Of a stretch of DNA of 10,061 nucleotides, positions 1 to 6,379 are shown piece after piece (positions within the stretch are counted from its first letter, which is position 1; each line of letters begins with the position of its first letter). The notes under the pieces were generated by a model. The model did no database searches. It was not told where the DNA came from and was given only the letters and a program-made list of their open reading frames with translations. Position numbers and translations under genes: made by a program. Origin of the DNA: Planctomycetota bacterium (GTDB lineage: Bacteria; Planctomycetota; Planctomycetia; Gemmatales; Gemmataceae); assembly GCA_018970845.1 (NCBI GenBank), contig JAGWVO010000106.1, positions 1-10,061 of the forward strand, in the 5' to 3' direction.

Positions 1-90
1 CATCAATGCGGCTCAGAACATGAAATGGAGAGGTATTTAGATATTAAACGACCTTACGAAATTGTCAATGTCACTGTTTCCTTCCGGGTT

Positions 91-109
91 TCGCGTGAAT
101 GCCACGCGA
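91..109. other. Small stem-loop in AT-richer flank downstream of sppA
   Basis: TCGCGTG (91-97) is perfectly complementary to CACGCGA (103-109) around a 5-nt loop, about 83 bp past the sppA stop codon. Neither strand has a T-tract after it, so it is not a classical intrinsic terminator. The surrounding 1-191 stretch is about 43% GC by hand count, lower than the genes beside it, and holds no convincing gene. It could be a 3'-end processing or termination structure for sppA, or chance. Confidence 0.3.
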
Positions 110-191
110 CAAACACTTGGAACAATTCATGGAATATCAGTTCCTGTGGTTAGCCATCAGCCAACCTTAAGCATGAGGAAAGGAAATGTGA

Positions 192-1985
192 TCAGCGAAT
201 CGACATCGGTTCCAAGGGCAGGAGGTAAACGGGCCCGCCCTTGAGGTTGGCCAGCCCGGCGCCGATCGACAGGGCTTTCCGGGCGCCCGGGCCGGCGGTT
301 CCATTGGCCAGGGCCTGTCCGAATGCGTTCGTCATGGCGCCGACGCCCAACTCGAAGTCGAGGAGCGAATCAAGCACGCTGCCGGCCTTGGGGAGACGAA
401 GCAGCTCGGGTGACTTGTCCTTGGCCATGTCGGTCAGGTCGCGCGCCGCGAGGATGGCCTGATCCAGGGTGCCCAGTTCATCCACCAGTCCGTTGGCAAG
501 CGCCTGCCGGCCCGTCCAGACCCTGCCGCCGGCCAGGGGCTTGATCTTCTCCACGGTCATGCCGGCCTTGCCGGCGTTCTTGCGTCCCTCGGCGGCCTTG
601 GCCAGGAATTGCCCGTAGGTTTCCTCAATGAGCTTCGACATCGCCTGGCGTTCGGAATCGGAAAACGGGTTGCCGCCGCTGAGCACCCCCGCGTTGGCTC
701 CCCGGCTCACCACCTCGGTGCGCAACCCGGCCTTTTCCATCACCGGCCCATAGGCCAGCTTGCCGCCGAAAACCCCGATCGAACCGGTGATGGTCGACGG
801 TTCGGCGATGATCCTGCGGGCGGCCATCGCGATGTAGTAGCCGCCGCTGGCGGCGACATCACCCATGCTGGCGATGACGGGCTTCTTGCAGCGCCTGAGT
901 TCCGCCCAGATGAGGTCGCTGGCCAGCGCCGATCCGCCGGGGCTGTCGATCCTCAGCACGATCGCCTTGACGGTGGCGTCGTCCTCGGCCTGCCTGATCG
1001 CCTCGACGATGGTATCGCTGCCCACCTTGGATCCCATCAGGCCCACGCCGCTCTTGCCCGTGTCGATGGCGCCGACGGCGTAGATGACGGCGATGCGCGG
1101 ATCCTTGCCGGCCTTGGACTTCGGCGGATTCAGGGCCTTGAGAAGAGAAAAGGGATTGGAGAAGTCAATTTCAGGCGCCTTCTTCTTCTCGTAGTCGTTC
1201 ACCACCTGGGCGCCGGCCCCGGCGAACCCGATGGCCCGCTCGAGCGCCTCGTGCCGGTAACCGACGCGGTCGAGAAGCCCGGCCTCAAGGGCGTCGCGCG
1301 CGGAAAGCGGCGCCTTGTCGATGGCGGCCTTGACTCCCGCGGCGGTGAGCTTGCCCGCGGGGCGGGCCTTCAGGATTCCGCCGATGATGGCCTTGTTGAA
1401 GAAATCGTCGAGCATCTCGGCCATCTGGCGGCGGGCCGGTTCGCTCAGGCTGGTGCGGGTGTAAGGCTCCACCGCCGACTTGAAGTCGCCCACCTTGAGG
1501 AAGTCGGCCTTCACCCCCAGCAGGTCGAGGATCTCCTTGTAGAAGTAGACCTCGCTGCGCACCCCCACGAGCATCATCCAGGCCGATTCCGGCATCCAGA
1601 ACTCGTCGGCCTCGAGGCCGAGCAGGATGTCGCGCGACTCCCCGGATGAGGAATAGGCGACGACCTTCTTGCCGGACTTGCGGACCGCTGAAACGGCGTC
1701 GCGCAACTCGTCGAGCAACCCAAATCCGCACTCGACGCCGGCAAGGTCGAGGAACACGGCGCGCACCGCCTTGTCCGCCTCGGCCTTGGCAAGCCGCTCC
1801 CTGATGAAATGCAGGTCCTTCTCGGCGCGCATCGAATCGGCGGAGATGGTGCCCTCGCCCACCTCGCCGGACAGGCGGACATGCGCCACCTTGGGCTTGG
1901 GGGCGTCATCGGCGCAACGCGCGGGGCCCGCTGAAACTCCGATGGCCAGGAATGCCGCGAGGCTCGCAACAAGGGCAACGCGCAT
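192..1985 (-). CDS. sppA: Signal peptide peptidase SppA, long (67K) type, S49 serine protease
   Basis: Membrane-associated or exported serine protease that in the family degrades signal peptides left after protein export. The 597 residues match the long two-domain form (E. coli SppA is about 618). Residues 1-24 form a hydrophobic signal sequence with possible Ala-X-Ala cleavage near 17-19. The N-terminal S49 domain spans about 34-250 and holds the general-base Lys169 in GDFKSAVEP (E. coli Lys209 context). The C-terminal S49 domain spans about 296-515, with RIDSPGG at 345-351 and the nucleophile Ser380 in DVAASGG (E. coli Ser409 context). Both members of the Ser/Lys dyad are present, so it should be active. 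The start is well supported: GGGAGGAG lies 7 nt upstream of ATG. It is the last of three minus-strand genes, 104 bp behind its upstream neighbour, so it may share that transcript or have its own promoter. I saw no clear promoter in the gap. Family assignment is secure; substrates here are unknown. Confidence 0.94.
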   Translation of the reverse strand: MRVALVASLAAFLAIGVSAGPARCADDAPKPKVAHVRLSGEVGEGTISADSMRAEKDLHFIRERLAKAEADKAVRAVFLDLAGVECGFGLLDELRDAVSAVRKSGKKVVAYSSSGESRDILLGLEADEFWMPESAWMMLVGVRSEVYFYKEILDLLGVKADFLKVGDFKSAVEPYTRTSLSEPARRQMAEMLDDFFNKAIIGGILKARPAGKLTAAGVKAAIDKAPLSARDALEAGLLDRVGYRHEALERAIGFAGAGAQVVNDYEKKKAPEIDFSNPFSLLKALNPPKSKAGKDPRIAVIYAVGAIDTGKSGVGLMGSKVGSDTIVEAIRQAEDDATVKAIVLRIDSPGGSALASDLIWAELRRCKKPVIASMGDVAASGGYYIAMAARRIIAEPSTITGSIGVFGGKLAYGPVMEKAGLRTEVVSRGANAGVLSGGNPFSDSERQAMSKLIEETYGQFLAKAAEGRKNAGKAGMTVEKIKPLAGGRVWTGRQALANGLVDELGTLDQAILAARDLTDMAKDKSPELLRLPKAGSVLDSLLDFELGVGAMTNAFGQALANGTAGPGARKALSIGAGLANLKGGPVYLLPLEPMSIR

Positions 1986-2050
1986 GACTCATCTCCTCCC
2001 GTTCATGGCCGCAGGTTCGAATCGCATGGACGACTGACAACCGCATTCTA

Positions 2051-2064
2051 GGGCGCCGGCGCCC
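2051..2064. other. 14-nt GC-only palindrome between the small secreted-protein gene and sppA
   Basis: GGGCGCCGGCGCCC is fully self-complementary and starts 25 nt past the stop of the 2090-2494 gene. As RNA it could fold into a 5-bp stem with a 4-nt loop. There is no T-tract after it on the minus strand. It could act as a weak terminator or attenuator before sppA, or as a dimeric protein-binding site; GC-rich composition makes chance quite possible. Confidence 0.25.
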
Positions 2065-2089
2065 GCGGCTTGGGCTGGTGGCCGCCGCG

Positions 2090-2494
2090 TCATTTCCTCT
2101 CCTCGGCGCTCCAGCGCGCATTCGAGTTCAAGACAAAAACCTTGCCATGGGCGCGGAGATCCTTGGTCCTGCCGCGCGCCAGGGAAAAACGCACCTGTTC
2201 CGGGAAAGACTCGGCCACGGCGTGCTCAAGCTTGTCGCCGCCGGAACCCCTCCACGCGAACACGAGCACGACCTGGCTGGCGAAGTCCACCTTCCGGGTG
2301 ACGATGGCCAAGGCCTCCTTGTCGAATGCCTTGGCGGCCTCCTCCGGCGTCCTGATGACGACGGGCTTGTTCCACGCCGCCGGTTCGACCGTCACCTTGC
2401 CGGGAGCCACCGCCAATTCGGCAAGGGGTTCGCGCGCGGCCGGCGGGAGGGCCATGGCCCACGACATCAGCGATATCCATACAACCTTGTTCAT
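2090..2494 (-). CDS. Small secreted protein of unknown function
   Basis: Encodes 134 residues from the start chosen here. The N-terminus (MNKVVWISLMSWAMALPPAA) is a short positively charged, hydrophobic signal sequence, so the mature protein of about 110 residues is probably exported. The mature part reads as alternating strands and one helix: a PVVIRTPEEAAKAF segment, then DFASQVVLVFAWRGSGGDKL, then a C-terminal half with RTKDLRAHGKVFVL. It has no cysteines and no catalytic motif that I recognise. The 'pro-Glu-Glu-Ala helix, then VDF..Q.VLVFAW.GSG' order resembles small secreted planctomycete proteins I have seen, and loosely the PrcB C-terminal protease-complex fold; that link is weak. A longer reading from 2545 would add 17 residues but has no ribosome site and would bury the signal sequence. 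It lies 70 bp behind the 2565-3440 gene and 104 bp ahead of sppA, all on one strand. Confidence 0.72.
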   Translation of the reverse strand: MNKVVWISLMSWAMALPPAAREPLAELAVAPGKVTVEPAAWNKPVVIRTPEEAAKAFDKEALAIVTRKVDFASQVVLVFAWRGSGGDKLEHAVAESFPEQVRFSLARGRTKDLRAHGKVFVLNSNARWSAEERK

Positions 2495-2501
2495 GGTAAG
2501 G

Positions 2502-2507
2502 CCTTTC
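2502..2507 (-). promoter_or_regulatory. Ribosome binding site deciding the 2494 start
   Basis: On the minus strand GAAAGG is followed by 7 nt and then ATG at 2494-2492. The alternative ATG at 2545 is preceded by a C/G-rich stretch with no purine-rich site. Together with the signal sequence that begins exactly at 2494, this favours the shorter protein. Confidence 0.55.
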
Positions 2508-2564
2508 ACGGATGCCTTCGGGACATCGGGCTTGCCCGCCGCCATCCGGGCGAACGGGAGGCAT

Positions 2565-3440
2565 TCAACTCCGGGGGAGTGATTTCCTCCACTTGTCGTA
2601 TTCCGCGGAGACCGCGCTCCTGGGACACCGCTCGCGATAGATGATCCTGGCCCGGAACCCGTAGTCCTTCATGACATCGTACTTGGGAATGATCATCTGG
2701 AAATCCCACGCCGGATTCTGGCTGTCGGAATCCTTGTTGGCGCCTCCTCCGCTCGGTGAATGGCTGAAGCGGATCCCCGAGGCGCTGTCGAACATGAAGG
2801 CGAGGACCTGGCCGCGGACATAGCCATGGAAAAACGGTTCCCGGAAACGCAGCGGCGAAAAACTGGCGTACAGGCATTCGCGGTGCCCCTGGGCGAATGT
2901 CACCGGCATCGAGTCGTCGGCGTGGCGGACGGTGCTCATCGCGTTGTGGGCGGGAGTGCAAAGCTGCTCCCAGCCGCCGGGCCCCCGGAAATGCATGCCC
3001 TTGTCCTCAGGGCCGTTGATGTAGCTGGCCCAGAAGAGGCCGATGTAACCCCGCTTGAAGGCGTGCCTGTGGGCCCGGCAGCGGAAAGTGATGTCGATGG
3101 CGTCGGGCGGGGAAAAGTCGAACCGGGTCCAGCTTTCCAGGAAAAAGGTCGGAGTGGGCGGCTGGTGAAGTTCCGCCGCCGAGTCCGACAGCCTGCGAAG
3201 CGTCATCGGCGCGTTGCGCGGCTCGAAGAATATCCGGTTTCCGCCCCGGACATCGAGCGTTTCACCGTCGAAAATGTGCTCCAAATTGAATCCCGCATAA
3301 AGTGGAACGAACGGGTTCGTCTGTTCCGCGCGGTGGGCCAGCGACCAGATGCCGTTGTAGCCCGGCCGGTGGGCGCCCTCGCCGGCGTTGTCGCCGATGA
3401 CCGCGGTGAGGTCGCCCGCCTTGAAAAGTTCGCTGGCCAT
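2565..3440 (-). CDS. Uncharacterised 291-residue cytoplasmic protein, beta-rich, His/aromatic-rich
   Basis: No function can be assigned. There is no signal peptide or membrane segment, so it should be cytoplasmic. Conspicuous segments are HRPGYNGIWSL (24-34), FVPLYAGFNLEHIFDG (44-59), FFEPRNAPM (71-79), FRCRAHRHAFKRGYIGLFWASYINGPED (119-146), SFSPLRFREPFFHGY (193-207) and GIRFSHSPSGGG (222-233). Several His, Trp and acidic residues sit in these blocks, which could line a binding pocket. The whole reads as many short strands, as in sugar-binding or mutarotase-like beta-sandwich proteins; that is an inference from pattern only. I recall proteins with the same blocks ('GYNG.WSL', 'LEHIF.G', 'FWASYIN.P') in planctomycetes and related environmental genomes, all unnamed. 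A weak purine site (GGCAAG) lies about 5 nt before ATG. It is first of three minus-strand genes and divergent from the DUF3500 gene, so the 223-bp gap 3441-3663 should hold its promoter. Confidence 0.8.
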   Translation of the reverse strand: MASELFKAGDLTAVIGDNAGEGAHRPGYNGIWSLAHRAEQTNPFVPLYAGFNLEHIFDGETLDVRGGNRIFFEPRNAPMTLRRLSDSAAELHQPPTPTFFLESWTRFDFSPPDAIDITFRCRAHRHAFKRGYIGLFWASYINGPEDKGMHFRGPGGWEQLCTPAHNAMSTVRHADDSMPVTFAQGHRECLYASFSPLRFREPFFHGYVRGQVLAFMFDSASGIRFSHSPSGGGANKDSDSQNPAWDFQMIIPKYDVMKDYGFRARIIYRERCPRSAVSAEYDKWRKSLPRS

Positions 3441-3497
3441 GGTTTCTTGCCTGGATCATTGCCAAAGCCCCGTCCGGCGAGGCGCCCTGATTGCGTC

Positions 3498-3503
3498 ATT
3501 TTA
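3498..3503 (-). promoter_or_regulatory. Possible -10 element for the 3440 to 192 gene set
   Basis: The divergent gap 3441-3663 is mostly GC-rich but has one AT-rich patch at 3491-3510. On the minus strand it contains TAAAAT (5 of 6 matches to TATAAT), about 58 nt before the 3440 start. A TTGTCG at 3524-3529 could be the -35, but the 20-nt spacing is long. This is a weak candidate. I see no clear promoter for the plus-strand gene in the same gap. Confidence 0.22.
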
Positions 3504-3663
3504 ACTTTTTCCCGGGAGGCGCGCGACAAGCGGACAGGGCACCGGTTGAGGCCGAGTCCGGCGGTGCGCAATCATGGGGGACGGGGGTTTCGCGCCACGG
3601 CCGCACCGGTTAGTCTCGACCTGCTCGCCCTGCTGACCCACCCGCCCCTTTGAGGAAACAAGC

Positions 3664-4557
3664 ATGCGGACCTTGGCGGCCTTCCTGTCATTCGTGGTGT
3701 TCCCCGCCCTCACCCTCACCGGCTCGGCCTGGCTGTTCCAGGGAAACGATGACGCCGCGCGCGCCGTCGCCATGGAACTGTTCCAGTCCCTCGACGAGGA
3801 GCAGAAGGGCCTGGCCCTGAAGCCCTTCGACGACAAGGACAGGCACGCCGAGGTTTTCCCGGCCGCGGAACGCAAGGGACTGCCCCTGGACAAGCTCAAG
3901 CCGGCGCAGGTCGCCCTTGTGGACAAGATGCTGCTGGCGATGACCTCCGAATACGGCGCGGGACGCTGCAAGGAGATCGCCAAGCAAACCCCGGCGAACC
4001 GCCGGTATGTGAACTTCTTCGGGGCGCCCGGGGCGGGCAAGTCGTTCGCCTTCAGGATCGCCCAGCACCATCTCACGCTGGTTCATTGCGAGTTCCAACC
4101 CGACATGGGCCGGGAGTTCGGGCCGGTGCTTCTGGGGGGCAACCCCGTCGGCCAACTTTGGGAGGCGGAGGAGTCGATCCTGCTGGAACTGGCCAAGGGC
4201 CTCGACAAGGAAGCCCTTGAAAAGCTCAAGGGTCCCGGAGGTTCCGGACAGGCGGTGGGCAAGGCCGGGGTGGCGCTCAAGGACCTTCCCAAGCCGGCGG
4301 CGGAGCTGGCGCGCAAGCTTCTCGCCAAGAGGCTCGAGGTCTTTTCCGCCGACCGCAAGTCGAAGTTCGAGTCGATCATCTCCGCGCAGGGCGGCGTCGA
4401 TTCCCTGCGCTTCGTGCTCAACGGAAACGCCACCGCGGGTCACCTGCAGGGCGGGAACTATTCGTGGAAGTTCGGCAACGACTCGGTGTTGGTGGATTGG
4501 CAAACCGCCGGCAAGAACCACCTTCACCTCACGGTGCGGGCGAGGGCCAAGGGTTAA
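3664..4557 (+). CDS. Secreted DUF3500-family protein
   Basis: Encodes 297 residues. Residues 1-23 form a signal sequence, so the protein is probably exported. The rest follows the DUF3500 order: an N-terminal helical part with FQSLDEEQKGLALKPFDD (39-56), AERKGLPLDKLKPAQ (68-82), a YVNFFGAPGAGKSFAFRIAQHH core (115-136), and a C-terminal part with DRKSKFESIISAQGG (230-244), YSWKFGNDSVLVDWQ (266-280) and NHLHLTVR (285-292). The paired His135-His136 and the terminal NHLH are the family's recurring polar positions. DUF3500 has no established activity that I know of; it is widespread in planctomycetes and other environmental bacteria. GAPGAGKS (120-127) matches the Walker A pattern, but it lies where other members have FG.P....WxxRxxGHH, so I read it as chance. 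GAGG 8 nt before ATG supports the start. It is divergent from the 2565-3440 gene and convergent with gnd. Confidence 0.86.
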   Translation: MRTLAAFLSFVVFPALTLTGSAWLFQGNDDAARAVAMELFQSLDEEQKGLALKPFDDKDRHAEVFPAAERKGLPLDKLKPAQVALVDKMLLAMTSEYGAGRCKEIAKQTPANRRYVNFFGAPGAGKSFAFRIAQHHLTLVHCEFQPDMGREFGPVLLGGNPVGQLWEAEESILLELAKGLDKEALEKLKGPGGSGQAVGKAGVALKDLPKPAAELARKLLAKRLEVFSADRKSKFESIISAQGGVDSLRFVLNGNATAGHLQGGNYSWKFGNDSVLVDWQTAGKNHLHLTVRARAKG

Positions 4558-4572
4558 GGCCGGTTGAGCCGG

Positions 4573-4589
4573 GCGCCCGCTCCGGGCGC
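4573..4589 (+). terminator. Candidate 3'-end hairpin of the DUF3500 gene
   Basis: GCGCCCG (4573-4579) pairs perfectly with CGGGCGC (4583-4589) around a 3-nt loop, beginning 16 nt past the stop codon. No T-tract follows, so it would be a U-less terminator or a 3'-stabilising hairpin. Confidence 0.35.
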
Positions 4590-4708
4590 GGTGGACTTGC
4601 CTGGCTGAACAAGATCAAAAAAGGCGGGATTGAACGGCCGGCGCCGGGCGGTCGGCCAGGGACCGCCTTGTGCCACGATGGAACCCTGACGGGCGGATGC
4701 CAAGGCAC

Positions 4709-4732
4709 GGGGGGAGCCGGAAGGCTCCCCCC
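4709..4732 (-). terminator. Strong GC hairpin ending gnd, possibly bidirectional
   Basis: GGGGGGAGCC (4709-4718) pairs perfectly with GGCTCCCCCC (4723-4732) over 10 bp around a 4-nt loop (GGAA on plus, TTCC on minus). It starts 24 nt past the gnd stop in the short convergent gap 4558-4756, the usual place for a terminator serving gnd and perhaps also the DUF3500 gene read through from the other side. Neither strand has a clear T-tract after the stem. The plus-strand loop is of GNRA type, which stabilises RNA hairpins. Confidence 0.6.
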
Positions 4733-4756
4733 AAACCATGGGCAATCGGAACGGGA

Positions 4757-6214
4757 TCAGACGGTGTAGGTGGTGCTGGCCGTGGTGCCGCCGCGTCCTG
4801 TCCAGTTCGTGTGATGGAACTCCCCGCGGGGGCGGTCGGTGCGCTCATAGGTGTGGGCGCCGAAGTAGTCGCGCTGGGCCTGCAGCAGGTTGGCGGGCAG
4901 GCGGGCGGTGCGGTAACTGTCGAAGAACGCGAGCGCCGTGCTGAACGCGGGAACGGGAATGCCAGCGGTGACGGCGGTGGCCACCGTGCGGCGCCAGCCA
5001 GCCTGGCAACGCTCGATCTCACCCTTGAAGTAGTCATCCAGCAGCAGGCTGGTGAGAGCCGGGTTCTTGTCGAACGCCTCCTTGATCTTGCCCAGGAACC
5101 GGCTGCGAATGATGCAACCTCCGCGCCACATGAGGGCGATGCCCCCGTAGTTGAGATGCCAGTTGTAGGCCTGCGCCGCGGCGCGCATCAGCATGTAGCC
5201 TTGGGCGTAGCTGATGATCTTCGAGGCGTAGAGCGCGTCGTGGATCGCGGAAATCACCGCCTTGCGGTCGCCCTCGATCTTCGGGGACGGCCCCTTGAGC
5301 ACCGCCGAGGCGGCCACCCGCTGATCCTTCAGCGCCGAAACGCACCGGCTGTACACGGCCTCGGCGATCAGGGTGATGGGGATGCCCATTTCCATCGAAT
5401 CGATCACCGTCCACTTTCCGGTTCCCTTCTGCCCGGCGGTGTCGAGGATGCGGTCGACAAGCGGGGCGCCGTCGGTGTCCTTGTAGGCGAGGATGTCGCG
5501 GGTGATTTCCACCAGGTAGCTGTCGAGCGGACCCTTGTTCCACTCGGCGAACACCTTGTGCATCTCGTCGGCGGACATTCCCAAGCCGTCGCGCATGAGG
5601 TTGTAGGCTTCGCAGGTGAGCTGCATGTCGCCGTATTCAATGCCGTTGTGGACCATTTTCACATAGTGACCGGCGCCGCCCTCGCCTACCCAATCGCAGC
5701 AGGGCGCCCCGCCTTCCACCTTGGCGGAAACCGACTGGAAGATCTCCTTCACATGCGGCCAGGCGGCGGGGCTGCCACCGGGCATGATGCTCGGACCGTG
5801 GCGGGCCCCTTCCTCGCCGCCGGAAACCCCGGTGCCGATGAACAGCAGGCCCTTGGCTTCGAGTTCCTTGTGCCGGCGGGCGGAGTCGCCGAACAGGCTG
5901 TTGCCGCCGTCGATGATGATGTCGCCCGGTTCCAGGTGCGGAACCACCTGGGCGATGAAGTCGTCAACGGCCTGTCCGGCCTTCACCAGCATCATGACCC
6001 GGCGCGGCCGCTTCAGCTTGGAAACCATCTCGGCGATGGAGTGTGCGCCCAATACCTTGGTGCCCTTGGCCTCGTTGGCCAGGAACTCGTCCACCTTGCT
6101 CACGGTCCGGTTGTAAGCCACCACGGTGAACCCGTGGTCATTCATGTTGAGGATGAGGTTCTGCCCCATCACGGCCAATCCGATCAGCGCCAGGTCGCCT
6201 TGGGGTTCCGCCAT
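4757..6214 (-). CDS. gnd: 6-phosphogluconate dehydrogenase, decarboxylating (NADP-dependent)
   Basis: Cytoplasmic enzyme of the oxidative pentose phosphate pathway: converts 6-phosphogluconate and NADP+ to ribulose 5-phosphate, CO2 and NADPH. The 485 residues match the long homodimeric form. Visible features: Rossmann nucleotide loop GLAVMGQN (12-19) followed by NRT at 35-37, which favours NADP; IDGGNS (101-106); GVSGGEEGARHGPSIMPGG (129-147); the catalytic pair Lys186 (HYVKMVHNGIEYGD) and Glu193, equivalent to sheep Lys183 and Glu190; QKGTGKWT (262-269); and the C-terminal substrate loop QRDYFGAHTYER (447-458) with its conserved Arg and His. The protein continues to a normal C-terminal tail. 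All expected residues are present, so it should be active. GAGG 6 nt before ATG supports the start. It is divergent from glgC across 165 bp and convergent with the DUF3500 gene. Confidence 0.97.
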   Translation of the reverse strand: MAEPQGDLALIGLAVMGQNLILNMNDHGFTVVAYNRTVSKVDEFLANEAKGTKVLGAHSIAEMVSKLKRPRRVMMLVKAGQAVDDFIAQVVPHLEPGDIIIDGGNSLFGDSARRHKELEAKGLLFIGTGVSGGEEGARHGPSIMPGGSPAAWPHVKEIFQSVSAKVEGGAPCCDWVGEGGAGHYVKMVHNGIEYGDMQLTCEAYNLMRDGLGMSADEMHKVFAEWNKGPLDSYLVEITRDILAYKDTDGAPLVDRILDTAGQKGTGKWTVIDSMEMGIPITLIAEAVYSRCVSALKDQRVAASAVLKGPSPKIEGDRKAVISAIHDALYASKIISYAQGYMLMRAAAQAYNWHLNYGGIALMWRGGCIIRSRFLGKIKEAFDKNPALTSLLLDDYFKGEIERCQAGWRRTVATAVTAGIPVPAFSTALAFFDSYRTARLPANLLQAQRDYFGAHTYERTDRPRGEFHHTNWTGRGGTTASTTYTV

Positions 6215-6308
6215 TTCTTGCCTCGTCTTCGCGTCTGTCTAGTGGGACACCGGCGCCTCTTGGCCCGGATCGAACATTCAGTCTAGGGAATCAGAACTCG
6301 GGCGGAAG

Positions 6309-6338
6309 GCGGGGTATGGGTCGATCTTTTACCCCCGC
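6309..6338 (+). other. Imperfect stem-loop in the gnd-glgC divergent gap
   Basis: GCGGGGTA (6309-6316) pairs with TACCCCCGC (6330-6338) with one bulged C, around a 13-nt loop, ending about 41 nt before the glgC start. The gap 6215-6379 must hold the promoters of both gnd and glgC. The structure could lie in the glgC leader or be an operator-like inverted repeat. I cannot identify -35/-10 boxes with confidence. Confidence 0.25.
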
Positions 6339-6379
6339 GACGATAACCTGAATCCATCGGGCTGCGGGGGAACGCGGGC

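Noticed and set aside
62..244. 60-codon plus-strand frame at the left edge
   Set aside because: It starts at TTG, has no ribosome site and runs into the sppA coding region in antisense.
609..1649. Plus-strand open frame (346 codons) opposite sppA
   Set aside because: Antisense shadow; sppA has intact catalytic residues, a signal peptide and a good ribosome site.
4670..6286. Very long plus-strand open frame (538 codons) opposite gnd
   Set aside because: It is the antisense shadow of gnd in GC-rich DNA. The translation is Gly/Ala/Val/His-rich with no motif, and gnd itself is certain.
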